Positions 21,646-28,746 of a DNA stretch of 28,748 nucleotides are shown here, one piece after another. The notes under the pieces are model-generated. The model saw only the letters and a program-made list of their open reading frames with translations. It was not told the DNA's origin and ran no database searches. The stretch is from a virus, in IMG/VR virus record IMGVR_UViG_3300013104_000064, positions 1-28,748 of that record; one strand, given 5' to 3'. The position numbers and the translations under genes were made by a program. Numbering within the stretch: position 1 is the stretch's first letter; every line of letters begins with the position of its first letter.

Positions 21646-21739
21646 ACTTTCGGATCGCTCTGATGACTAATACGAAGGCTTGCACCAGCATCGCGAACAT
21701 GCCCAGGACGTAACCTGCCAGCTCTACGTATTCCCACAT
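21551..21739 (-). CDS. possible nested membrane protein (62 aa)
   Basis: A third-frame ORF spanning the junction of the two neighbouring genes and fully overlapped by them. It has AGGA 8 nt before ATG 21739, one clear membrane helix (YVLGMFAMLVQAFVLVI, about 10-26) and a basic C-terminal tail. It could be a real lysis-control peptide or a hydrophobic shadow of two membrane-protein genes. The tail of the overlapping 156-aa frame looks less natural than this one, which argues for it. Confidence 0.5.
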   Translation of the reverse strand: MWEYVELAGYVLGMFAMLVQAFVLVIRAIRKYEYSRLSRPKLRGIGKHDSDRPIDVVKSDPE

Positions 21740-22112
21740 TTGAGCATTCCTGATCCGCAAGTGCGATGACTACCCCGACGTACAGGGCGATAAACAGCGC
21801 GTCGTAAATTGTCGAGGGTTGACGCATCTCGTACATCACCAACCCGACAACATTGAGGGACAGAGATACAGCGCTGAGGATCATCAACCGTACTGCCAGT
21901 TTATCGATAGTAACGAAAAATGATAGCAGTATGATGGTAAGCGAATCAGTTAGTGCGGCACCTATGTAATACCATTGGTCGCTGAGCAACCCGGATACAA
22001 GGGTGAACAAAAGGGTGGGTGTGGTAAACAGGAACGCGGTTCTACGCCGTACTGCCGACGGTTGACACCATGCAAAGATGCCAATCACGCACAGCAGCAC
22101 GGGGACAATCAT
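21642..22112 (-). CDS. multi-spanning membrane protein of the lysis region (156 aa)
   Basis: About five hydrophobic segments: near residues 2-15, 26-44, 49-67, 72-97 and 101-118. The final ~38 residues (ADQECSNVGIRRAGR and onward) are polar and lie over the nested ORF. The start couples to the 34-aa gene (ATGA) and the stop to the holin-like gene (ATGA). Similar membrane proteins often precede holins in phage lysis clusters; the role is unknown. Confidence 0.75.
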   Translation of the reverse strand: MIVPVLLCVIGIFAWCQPSAVRRRTAFLFTTPTLLFTLVSGLLSDQWYYIGAALTDSLTIILLSFFVTIDKLAVRLMILSAVSLSLNVVGLVMYEMRQPSTIYDALFIALYVGVVIALADQECSNVGIRRAGRLRPGHVRDAGASLRISHQSDPKV

Positions 22113-22213
22113 TTCTTGACCGACTTCTTGTCGCCGGTTGACGCTGCTGGTTTGCTGCGTCCCATACCGCCTGCGTCTTTGGATGGCTTCTTGTCGGCTA
22201 CTTTAGGTTTCAT
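22109..22213 (-). CDS. lysine-rich small basic protein (34 aa)
   Basis: The product begins MKPKVADKKPSKDAGGMGRS and ends in KKSVKK; 11 Lys in 34 residues. GGAAG lies 6-7 nt before the ATG, and the TGA overlaps the next ATG (ATGA). First gene of the minus lysis-side operon, too short for usual gene calling. It may bind nucleic acid or membrane phospholipid; unknown. Confidence 0.75.
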   Translation of the reverse strand: MKPKVADKKPSKDAGGMGRSKPAASTGDKKSVKK

Positions 22214-22244
22214 GGATGACTTCCAGTATGATGAGGGTGTTGAC

Positions 22245-22272
22245 ATTCTACACGAGGTAACAGCACATGCAA
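22245..22272 (-). promoter_or_regulatory. weak candidate promoter for the minus lysis-side operon
   Basis: On the minus strand TTGCAT (22272-22267), 16 nt, TAGAAT (22250-22245), about 32 nt before the ATG at 22213. It lacks the recurring palindrome. Offered with low confidence; the divergent gap is only 53 bp. Confidence 0.35.
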
Positions 22273-22488
22273 TTAATCCCACAGTGGCGCGCTTGCTGGC
22301 GTCGGTATAGTACCTGGCTTCTGGCTGCCGTCGGCACGCTGAGCTTGAACGACTTGATCGGATTCATGCCGTCGATTCAGGAATATATCGATCCGCAGAC
22401 TTACAAACTCGTGATGCTCGGTCTATCCGTGGCAACGTTTGTTGCACTTCAGATTCATCAACCATCTGTATCAGGGCCGAAGGTATGA
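22267..22488 (+). CDS. holin (73 aa)
   Basis: Two membrane segments (about residues 14-34, YSTWLLAAVGTLSLNDLIGFM, and 47-64, LVMLGLSVATFVALQIHQ) separated by a short loop with YIDPQTYK. A basic N-terminus (WRACWRRY) favours an N-in topology. It is directly upstream of, and coupled by ATGA to, the lysozyme gene, the normal holin position. GAGG lies 9 nt before the ATG. It should form the membrane hole that releases the lysozyme. Confidence 0.85.
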   Translation: MQLIPQWRACWRRYSTWLLAAVGTLSLNDLIGFMPSIQEYIDPQTYKLVMLGLSVATFVALQIHQPSVSGPKV

Positions 22489-22904
22489 ACCGCACGCGGC
22501 TGGCCGCACAGCTCGCGGTCGATGAGGGTCGTAAACGTCGACTGTACCGCGACACAGTGGGGAAGCTCACCATTGGCGTGGGTCGCAATATCGATGACCG
22601 TGGGCTACGTGATGACGAGATTGACCTGATGCTCTCCAACGACATCAATGAGGCTGTCGGTATCGCTCGTGCACTGGTATCGAACTTCGATAAACTCGAC
22701 GATGTACGTCAGGAAGTTGTCGTCAACATGGCGTTCAACATGGGTATCGTTCGACTCGGCGGTTTCAAACGTTTCATCACTGCACTGACGCGCCTGGACT
22801 TTCAGAATGCCGCCGATGAGATGAAGAATTCATCATGGTATACGCAAACAGGTGACCGTGCTGTACGACTTGTCTACGCGATGCGGGAGGGGCGACCTCA
22901 ATGA
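22485..22904 (+). CDS. T4-type lysozyme (GH24 endolysin), 139 aa
   Basis: Muramidase that cleaves the host peptidoglycan. The E-D-T catalytic triad is at E14, D23 and T29 (DEGRKRRLYRDTVGKLTIGVGRN region, same spacing as T4 lysozyme E11/D20/T26). The C-terminal helical lobe includes VVVNMAFNMGI and RAVRLVYAMREGRP. No signal peptide or SAR segment is visible, so release should depend on the holin. Confidence 0.95.
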   Translation: MNRTRLAAQLAVDEGRKRRLYRDTVGKLTIGVGRNIDDRGLRDDEIDLMLSNDINEAVGIARALVSNFDKLDDVRQEVVVNMAFNMGIVRLGGFKRFITALTRLDFQNAADEMKNSSWYTQTGDRAVRLVYAMREGRPQ

Positions 22905-23155
22905 GTCTGACAGCGATCATCGGTATTATCATCGGCGTCGTGGGCGCAATTCTCGGGGGCGTCCTTGGACATCGCGTGGGAAAGGCGCAAGGCGTCTCGA
23001 CCGGTGTGCAGCAGCAAGTCCAAACCCAACAAGTCGAACAGGCTAAAGCGACGGTACAGGCCGTCAAGGAACGTGCACATGTTGAAGACACAGTGGCTGC
23101 TGATTCTGATGCTGGGCTTGACGCAAGGCTGTCAAAGCACGACCGTCCCGATTGA
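22901..23155 (+). CDS. i-spanin (Rz-like), 84 aa
   Basis: Inner-membrane spanin subunit: N-terminal membrane helix (IIGIIIGVVGAILGGVLG, about 6-23) followed by a Gln-rich periplasmic coiled coil (VQQQVQTQQVEQAKATVQAV). Short compared with lambda Rz. It overlaps the lysozyme stop by ATGA, and an out-of-frame o-spanin begins inside it. Together they fuse inner and outer membranes at the end of lysis. Confidence 0.88.
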   Translation: MSLTAIIGIIIGVVGAILGGVLGHRVGKAQGVSTGVQQQVQTQQVEQAKATVQAVKERAHVEDTVAADSDAGLDARLSKHDRPD

Positions 23156-23276
23156 TACGGCGTGTAGCTGGGTGAAGCCGATCACCACATCGGCGGCAGA
23201 TCGAAAAGTTATGAGCCGCCAACTTAAGGAACAAGTGGCGGCTCATAACGACATGGTTGACCTGAAGTGCCCCTAG
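23079..23276 (+). CDS. o-spanin lipoprotein (Rz1-like), 65 aa
   Basis: Embedded in the +1 frame of the i-spanin and extending past it. The signal peptide ends in a lipobox-like LTQGC (MLKTQWLLILMLGLTQGC), and Cys 18 is the predicted lipidated residue. AAGGA lies 8 nt before ATG 23079, so the longer upstream frame (22965) is not used. The 3' half carries a 14-bp inverted repeat that acts on the opposite strand. Converges with the tailspike gene (4-bp overlap). Confidence 0.88.
   Translation: MLKTQWLLILMLGLTQGCQSTTVPIDTACSWVKPITTSAADRKVMSRQLKEQVAAHNDMVDLKCP
23204..23249 (-). terminator. strong minus-strand terminator inside the o-spanin gene
   Basis: A perfect 14-bp inverted repeat, GTTATGAGCCGCCA (23208-23221) and TGGCGGCTCATAAC (23236-23249), with a 14-nt loop. 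On the minus strand it is followed by TTTT (23207-23204), so it should end the tail operon after the tailspike stop at 23273. On the plus strand no T-run follows. Confidence 0.75.
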
Positions 23277-24391
23277 CTATTCAGGTACGCTACGGTGCTC
23301 GGTTGCAATGCCAGGTTGGATATTTTAGCCCCGGTTATTTTGTTGCAGCCGACCCGGTTATTTGACGAAAAATAACCGGCGTCCGACCCTTCCGCAACAC
23401 CGTACTGCATCTTCGATACGGCAGCTGGTACATACGTGGAAATCACGTTGCTGTCGATAAGGTTGCCCGTGCAGTACTGCCCATACATCAAGATCCCTGA
23501 CGCGAATGCTTCGCCAAGCTGGCACGGGTTGGAAATGAAATTGTTGTACACGCGGTTATCCATTGCATTGCCGGCGATGGCCACGCCTGACTTGCCACAC
23601 CCAAATATTGAGTTGTTGTAAATCTGGTTGGTGCTCGCAAATAGTCTCGTTGGGGCTATGTTCGGCGGATAAAATGTCTCGCCATGAATGGAAATACCAA
23701 AGTCATCAGACACCCCCACGTTCCACCGAGCGCAATTGTCGTGGATGCGAACATTGATGCAGTCCGTGATTTGGTAGGCTTCGAGGGTGGTGTCCATCGC
23801 CTTGTTGCCAGAGCAGTCGCCTCCATCTGTTTTGTAATAGCTGACGCCGAAGTTTGGCGCGTTGCTAACTCGCCCAAACTGCACGTCGTTATCAATCCCG
23901 CCGATTATCGCAACGCAATGATCAATGCCTGGATGTGACAATTTGTGGTATCGGGTTTTAATCCGCGTTCCTTCAACGTGCTGGATGCAGCGAACTTTTG
24001 CAGAAGGTACTTCGATGTAATCGAAATAACAGTCGGTGCAATTCTGCGACAGCGCGCCGAAGGTTTGGCCGGAGTTCGTGAAAACAATCTTTTCGAAAAA
24101 ACTACCGGTGGAATTTCTAACGAGCAGGCCGAACAGGTCAACGCATGCCGGATCGATGTCAATTGCGATGTTGCTCAGCTCTACGTTGTCCGCGTCTATG
24201 CAGTTGAGAAATGCCTCCCTTGTGGGCAGGCTGCTTGAGGCCTTGAGTACCGTGCCGCGCCCCTCCCCCGTAACCCGATGGCCCGTCCGGAACGTCAACG
24301 GCTGATCCACATATACGCCCGCAGGTATCATCACGTTTAGGGATGCATCGAGCGCGGCCTGCAAGGTTGGGTAGTCTGAAGCATTAATCAT
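23273..24391 (-). CDS. tailspike-like protein, parallel beta-helix (372 aa)
   Basis: Asn/Gly-rich repeats with the spacing of pectate-lyase-type beta helices (NVELSNIAIDIDPACVDLFG, NQIYNNSIFGCGKSGVAIAG, NRVYNNFISNP). The N-terminus YPTLQAALDASLNVMIPAGV is the usual start of such folds. It probably binds or cleaves host surface polysaccharide. ATG 24391 is preferred over 24463 because AAAGGAA lies 9 nt upstream. No head-binding domain is visible, so it may attach through the tail fibre encoded upstream. Confidence 0.85.
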   Translation of the reverse strand: MINASDYPTLQAALDASLNVMIPAGVYVDQPLTFRTGHRVTGEGRGTVLKASSSLPTREAFLNCIDADNVELSNIAIDIDPACVDLFGLLVRNSTGSFFEKIVFTNSGQTFGALSQNCTDCYFDYIEVPSAKVRCIQHVEGTRIKTRYHKLSHPGIDHCVAIIGGIDNDVQFGRVSNAPNFGVSYYKTDGGDCSGNKAMDTTLEAYQITDCINVRIHDNCARWNVGVSDDFGISIHGETFYPPNIAPTRLFASTNQIYNNSIFGCGKSGVAIAGNAMDNRVYNNFISNPCQLGEAFASGILMYGQYCTGNLIDSNVISTYVPAAVSKMQYGVAEGSDAGYFSSNNRVGCNKITGAKISNLALQPSTVAYLNS

Positions 24392-24395
24392 TAGA

Positions 24396-24782
24396 TTATG
24401 TTCCTTTAGGATACGGGGGTTTGACAGGAAGTCCTTTGGATGCGTCCCCCGCTTCTGCACCAACTATTGTGCGTAACGCTTTTCTGTATGCCGCCCATTC
24501 AGATGGAACGGGGACAGCATTTTCAGCACAACGCATGATAGTTACATCTGAGCAGTTAAGCGCTACCTGAGCTTGAAGTTTTAAATCACCCCATGAAGGC
24601 TTGGTTGGGTCGTGTGCCTCGTATACAGCAAGCACCCCGTCAATTACCGCCTGAGGGGTATCCTCGAAAAACTCGATTATTCCGTTAGGGCTCCATGTAA
24701 AGTGTTGACCAACTAGGCCCCCGTATGCCACAAGCTCATCAAAAAAAGATGGCCCGATTGCTTTCTGCGTCATTTGATTCAC
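24396..24782 (-). CDS. tail fibre assembly / chaperone-type protein (128 aa)
   Basis: The pattern AQVALNCSDVTIMRCAENAV followed by PSEWAAYRKALRTIV is characteristic of phage tail proteins of the XkdW / fibre-assembly type. It ends in a Pro-rich tail (LPVKPPYPKGT). Overlaps the fibre stop by 4 nt and precedes the tailspike gene by 4 nt, consistent with a role in folding or attaching these fibres. Confidence 0.85.
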   Translation of the reverse strand: MNQMTQKAIGPSFFDELVAYGGLVGQHFTWSPNGIIEFFEDTPQAVIDGVLAVYEAHDPTKPSWGDLKLQAQVALNCSDVTIMRCAENAVPVPSEWAAYRKALRTIVGAEAGDASKGLPVKPPYPKGT

Positions 24783-25756
24783 CCGTTGACCTGTACGATT
24801 GTTTGAACATTGACTACCGTTGTTGTTGTGACGTTAACCGATCCAATCAGCATGGTGAAATGCTTACCCTCGCTAAGACCAAGAGCGCCATGACCAGAAA
24901 ATCCTCCACTGAACCCGGTTTGTAATGTAATGTTCTGAGATGGGGTGTACTGATTACCTACAGTATCGATAGACGTTGCTATTGACGTAGTACCTTGGTT
25001 GGTCATCGAAATTGTCCCTACTCCTGAAATAAAAGGAACATCGTCCGCCCAGTTCAAAAATGTAACTCGGAGCGCAGAGTTGATTTCGGCACCAGTGAGA
25101 TTGCTAAACGTGTACCCCGGTTGGGTTGCACTATCTGCAATAATCTTGCGGCGGTTAAACCAGTTGAGACAGGTTCGAGACAGGGCGGCATCTACAAACT
25201 GAGTGGATGCGTTAGTGGATACCATGCCAACAAGAGTCTGCGTTACGTCGCCGCTTTTCACCACTACGCCGTTTGTATTTGTGACGTAAGCGGTTGTGGA
25301 AAGGTTTAGAACTGGCGCCGCAGTCGTACCAGAGAGGTAGACGTAATAGAGTGTCGAGGCTGCCAGACCGCTAATTGTGTAGGTGACACCTGCCGACGGT
25401 AACTGTAGCTGAACACCGTTGACAATGACATTACGACCGTTATACGGGCTTAGCGTTAGGGTCGTCGTACTACCCACTGCTAGTCGACATTGCCCGTGAC
25501 CAAGCTGAGATAGCATCGATTGCATCGCCGTAAAGTATTGCGACGATCCCACGGCATCTACAGTGTTGTTCGGCGTAATCGATGCGGCATTTAACAATGA
25601 CGCAAAAAAACCATCCCAGTCGTTCGCCCAATCCTGTTCGATGTATGAACCGTCGAGTGCGCCGGGGGCAGAGCGGTTTTTAAACGCGCCCTGGGGATGT
25701 GCCGAGTTACCGGTTGTCCAGCGGCCCGGATACCGCGTGTCACGTTGTAAAGCCAT
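24779..25756 (-). CDS. tail fibre protein (325 aa)
   Basis: The N-terminus (ALQRDTRYPGRWTTGNSAHP) is typical of phage fibre adaptor proteins that attach to the baseplate. The middle and C-terminal parts are Thr/Ser/Gly-rich beta sequence (STTLTLSPYNGRNVIVNG, VNVTTTTVVNVQTIVQVNG). GGAG lies 9 nt before the ATG. Carries the receptor-binding function together with, or as scaffold for, the tailspike. Confidence 0.82.
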   Translation of the reverse strand: MALQRDTRYPGRWTTGNSAHPQGAFKNRSAPGALDGSYIEQDWANDWDGFFASLLNAASITPNNTVDAVGSSQYFTAMQSMLSQLGHGQCRLAVGSTTTLTLSPYNGRNVIVNGVQLQLPSAGVTYTISGLAASTLYYVYLSGTTAAPVLNLSTTAYVTNTNGVVVKSGDVTQTLVGMVSTNASTQFVDAALSRTCLNWFNRRKIIADSATQPGYTFSNLTGAEINSALRVTFLNWADDVPFISGVGTISMTNQGTTSIATSIDTVGNQYTPSQNITLQTGFSGGFSGHGALGLSEGKHFTMLIGSVNVTTTTVVNVQTIVQVNG

Positions 25757-25760
25757 GGGG

Positions 25761-26402
25761 TCAAACTCCTACATAACCGTGGAATTGTGCGTCGAGGTCA
25801 CCGAATTCAGCGTCGAGGTCACCGAATTCCGAAGGTATATAACTGTCAAGGAATCCATTGAAACGAACACCCTGTGGTTTTGGTATTAATTTTGCATTCA
25901 GCAACGCCCAGCGTTCGAGATCCGTAAGGTTACCATTGAACTCGATACCGAACGACATATCCTCGCCATCGATGACCCTGATGACATTTGCGCCGGGGAT
26001 GAGGAACGTCACGCCATCGAGGATTGATTCGATTGTTGCGTCGCTGTTGTTCTTGATAATTTTTGCACGAATGACCAGCCGAAAGAACTCATCCGACATT
26101 AATGCATCTTGACCAATCGTCGTCGCGCTAAACATGGCGTTCGTGTCACCAAACGAATCACCATCGGTCAATGCAAACAATCCAGGCGACAGAGGCGTGG
26201 TAGCCAGGAAATTACGATTCGCTACGACGATTCGCCCGATCACATCCAGCTGTGCGCCGACGTTGTTGTCGATGTCATACGACCCTCGAACAGCCTCGGC
26301 AGCCGCCTCAATCTTACCGCCGAGCGTGCGGCAGATCGCATACCACTCGACAGCCTTGGGCTTGGTGCGGTACTGCGCGTAGATTCGATCCGGAATGTCC
26401 AT
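25761..26402 (-). CDS. DUF2612-family tail protein (213 aa)
   Basis: The family (baseplate component beside baseplate J in myoviruses) is recognised by VGAQLDVIGRIVVANR (48-63) and the middle GDTNAMFSATTIGQDALMSDE. It ends in tandem EFGDLDA repeats. Its ATG shares a base with the baseplate J stop (TGATG). It probably bridges the wedge and the fibre. Confidence 0.85.
   Translation of the reverse strand: MDIPDRIYAQYRTKPKAVEWYAICRTLGGKIEAAAEAVRGSYDIDNNVGAQLDVIGRIVVANRNFLATTPLSPGLFALTDGDSFGDTNAMFSATTIGQDALMSDEFFRLVIRAKIIKNNSDATIESILDGVTFLIPGANVIRVIDGEDMSFGIEFNGNLTDLERWALLNAKLIPKPQGVRFNGFLDSYIPSEFGDLDAEFGDLDAQFHGYVGV
25789..25829. repeat. tandem 21-bp in-frame duplication at the 3' end of the DUF2612 gene
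   Basis: GCGTCGAGGTCACCGAATTC occurs at 25789-25808 and 25810-25829, unit 21 bp, encoding EFGDLDA twice. A recent duplication that adds exactly seven residues. Confidence 0.9.
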
Positions 26403-27616
26403 CAGACCACCACTGTGGTGATATTAGCCGCCGTCCAGCGTGACAACTGGTTGTAGGCTATCGCGACGTTGGACGTACCACCGTTGACGATCATCGATTG
26501 CACGTAGCTGTTACCGTATTGCCCAATCACTTGGTTGATCGGCACGTAAAGTGTGCTGTACGGAACAGTCTCACCAATGTCGAACCCCGTCTGTTTAAAT
26601 CCGTCGGCGGCGGGGACCAGCGTACCACTGGTGAATTCCAGAAACGCAGCATCGATCAGGTCAGCGATGTTAGGGGGTAGCGTACCGTCGTTCTTCAGTG
26701 TGACAGTGATCACCATGTCCACGTAGATCGGGCGGCTGTACTTAATCACTTTGGTGTTCGTCGGATACTTCAATGACGTTACGGTGAGTGTCACCGGTGT
26801 ACCCGGTTGAGCGAGGAACACACCTGGGTTCTTCTTGATGTACATCGCGTAAGCCACGTCGTAATCAACACCGCCGTCGACCAGCACGGCAAGCGACTTA
26901 CGTGGGAGCCCCCACGGGTTGTACACCGGGTCAACCGTTGCAACGTCGGTATCGTTCTCGTAAATCTTTACCCGGCGCACACCCGGTACGGCGTACAACT
27001 CACCGTATGCCGAATCGATCTGGTTGTTGCCTGGACGCCCTACAGCCGTCGCACGCTCGATGCGTAACGATGAGTCGAGTTGTTCATCCGTACCCGGTGT
27101 GGCTACGCTGGGGTTCGTTACACCCGTCCAACCGCCGACCACGTCGCTGATACCGGTGATGGTGCCAATGTCAGCCTGTACCGGTCCGGTAACGATACAT
27201 GTGGCCGTCGTCGACGCAGTGCCACCTGTGAGCGTCACGGTCTGGTCAAGCGTCCAGACTGACCCGGTGGTTGCGGACTTGATGCGCTTTCCCGCCGCGA
27301 CAATCGTACCGGCTGTACCGGTGAGCGTCACAGCGACATTGGAAGGTGTACCGTTGGAACGAGTGGTACCTGTCAGCGCACAGATGACGTCAAGATCGAC
27401 CTTCGTGGCCTTGCTCGGGTCTTTGGAGTTGTACGCTTGTTGCAGCGTCTCATCCAACACACCGAACACCTCGGCATCATGGGCGAGCTTGAGACCGTCG
27501 GGGGTCGACTCGTCAAGATTCCACAGGGGGTCGATGTCGAGGTACAACTGACGTTCTTCATTGAACCAGTCGTTCTGAATTTTTAGGACGTAGCCTTGTG
27601 CTGTAACCTCAGCCAT
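26402..27616 (-). CDS. baseplate J-like protein (404 aa)
   Basis: Baseplate wedge/rim protein of the gpJ/gp6-like family. N-terminal helical part (DWFNEERQLYLDIDPLWN, DGLKLAHDAEVFGVLDETLQ), then a beta-rich body (VAVTLTGTAGTIVAAGKRIK), the conserved SVATPGTDEQLDSSLRIERA-type segment, YGELYAVPGVRRVKIYEN, and a C-terminal domain contacting the tube. Overlaps the upstream gp25-like gene by 8 nt. Confidence 0.93.
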   Translation of the reverse strand: MAEVTAQGYVLKIQNDWFNEERQLYLDIDPLWNLDESTPDGLKLAHDAEVFGVLDETLQQAYNSKDPSKATKVDLDVICALTGTTRSNGTPSNVAVTLTGTAGTIVAAGKRIKSATTGSVWTLDQTVTLTGGTASTTATCIVTGPVQADIGTITGISDVVGGWTGVTNPSVATPGTDEQLDSSLRIERATAVGRPGNNQIDSAYGELYAVPGVRRVKIYENDTDVATVDPVYNPWGLPRKSLAVLVDGGVDYDVAYAMYIKKNPGVFLAQPGTPVTLTVTSLKYPTNTKVIKYSRPIYVDMVITVTLKNDGTLPPNIADLIDAAFLEFTSGTLVPAADGFKQTGFDIGETVPYSTLYVPINQVIGQYGNSYVQSMIVNGGTSNVAIAYNQLSRWTAANITTVVV

Positions 27617-27962
27617 TGAAAATTACCTCGTCAACCCCGTAGGTGGTGAGAATGCCCGCTGTCACCGTGTACGTGCGGGAGTTGATATCGAAATCTGTGT
27701 CGAAACTGATAAGGCGTACAACGCCCGGGGTTGACGCGATTCGCACACGTAACGCAGATTCGGCAACGTCCAGGCTAGTAAACTTCCCGAGGATCTGTTC
27801 GTACCACGGCGTACCGGCTGTAATGTCTCGGAAATATTCACCAAGGAACAGCGCCAAGCGAGTCTTGACGGTCTGCGCAATTTCCTCACGCCCACCGATG
27901 AATTGTTGCTCACCGCTGGTAATGATGTCGCCCGTGACGGGGTCGAGACGTCGAACTGTCAT
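27609..27962 (-). CDS. gp25/W-like baseplate wedge protein (117 aa)
   Basis: Small lysozyme-like wedge protein. The segment EEIAQTVKTRLALFLGEYFR (26-45) is the characteristic start, followed by GTPWYEQIL and a beta C-terminus with RTYTVTAGILTTYG. Order spike - gp25 - J is the standard myovirus baseplate block. The start couples to the spike stop (ATGA). Confidence 0.85.
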   Translation of the reverse strand: MTVRRLDPVTGDIITSGEQQFIGGREEIAQTVKTRLALFLGEYFRDITAGTPWYEQILGKFTSLDVAESALRVRIASTPGVVRLISFDTDFDINSRTYTVTAGILTTYGVDEVIFNG

Positions 27963-28624
27963 GGTGTCGGGATTCCAGATGTGGCCGTACCAGCAGTAAC
28001 ACCAGTGTGGCGATGTGTCTTGAGCTGAATAGTACCAGCTTTAACATCGTTCGGCGTGGTCACAAGGGATGCCACGTCGATGGTCACGCCGTTGATGTTT
28101 ACGGTGCCGTCGGCGCCGATACGGATGAACCCCGAACCGTTCTCCCACGCCATCGACCCGTCTTGCTTGAGCCACATGAATTGTGTGCCTGTCAGGTTGC
28201 TCAGCCGTATTCCGTTGTTCTGGAACGCTGGGAGCGCGTTGGGTAAGGAACGGAAGCCAGGAAGAAAGAAAGCATCCTGCGGGTCATGGAATCGACCGAT
28301 TGGATTCTCAGCGATACCGCCCGTTTGAAGCCACCCGTCAATGCACCGTTGGCTGAACAGGATATCGCCCTCGTCACCTGGGTCGATCTGGTATTCGACG
28401 TGGTACGCACCCCCTGGGAAATATACGGGGGTTTCAATGATTGCGGGCGGGTCGAATTTCGCACCGTTCAGGTCCACACGTACAATACCGATCTGCACTT
28501 GGGCGAGTTGGGTGACGGGGTCGAACGCGAGAATATGCCCAGGTGTGGATGTGGCGACACCTTTCATCATTTCACGGAATGCTTCCCGTAGCATCTGCGG
28601 CTGTTTTGATCGCGTATGTGCCAT
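27959..28624 (-). CDS. baseplate central spike protein (gp138/gpV-like, 221 aa)
   Basis: N-terminal OB-fold part (HILAFDPVTQLAQVQIGIVR, 30-49; VEYQIDPGDEGDILFSQRCI, 76-95), then a beta-helical stem, and a C-terminal apex with KTHRHTGVTAG (202-212). The H204-x-H206 pair is the usual metal-binding tip of phage membrane-piercing spikes. GGGG lies 8 nt before the ATG. First gene of the minus-strand tail operon in this window. Confidence 0.9.
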   Translation of the reverse strand: MAHTRSKQPQMLREAFREMMKGVATSTPGHILAFDPVTQLAQVQIGIVRVDLNGAKFDPPAIIETPVYFPGGAYHVEYQIDPGDEGDILFSQRCIDGWLQTGGIAENPIGRFHDPQDAFFLPGFRSLPNALPAFQNNGIRLSNLTGTQFMWLKQDGSMAWENGSGFIRIGADGTVNINGVTIDVASLVTTPNDVKAGTIQLKTHRHTGVTAGTATSGIPTP

Positions 28625-28651
28625 GTGTCGACCCCATTAAATATGGACATG

Positions 28652-28680
28652 ATAATACATTGACGACGCTTGACAGTCAC
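28652..28680 (-). promoter_or_regulatory. candidate promoter for the baseplate/tail operon
   Basis: On the minus strand GTGACT (28680-28675), 17 nt, TATTAT (28657-28652), with a start about 20 nt before the spike ATG. The -35 lies in TGACGTGACTGTCA (28684-28671), a one-mismatch form of the recurring palindrome. Further TGACG half-sites lie alongside (28661). Confidence 0.55.
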
Positions 28681-28690
28681 GTCATTAAGT

Positions 28691-28746
28691 GAGACTGTGC
28701 AGTCTCCCTGCTGTGTGTTGATGTCGCCCGGTTCGCCGGGCTTTTT
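28691..28746 (+). ncRNA. candidate small structured RNA ending in a terminator
   Basis: Plus-strand hairpin GAGACT-GTGC-AGTCTC (28691-28706), then an unstructured ~19 nt, then a terminator hairpin with T-run. Upstream lie TTGACG (28660) and TTGACA (28670) as possible -35 boxes; their -10 boxes (CATTAA at 28683, GACTGT at 28693) are poor. No plus-strand gene precedes it, so the terminator needs another explanation. Tentative. Confidence 0.4.
28726..28746 (+). terminator. intrinsic terminator (plus strand) at the right edge
   Basis: Stem GCCCGG / CCGGGC with a TTCG tetraloop followed by five T. On the minus strand no T-run follows, so it works rightwards only. Confidence 0.85.
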
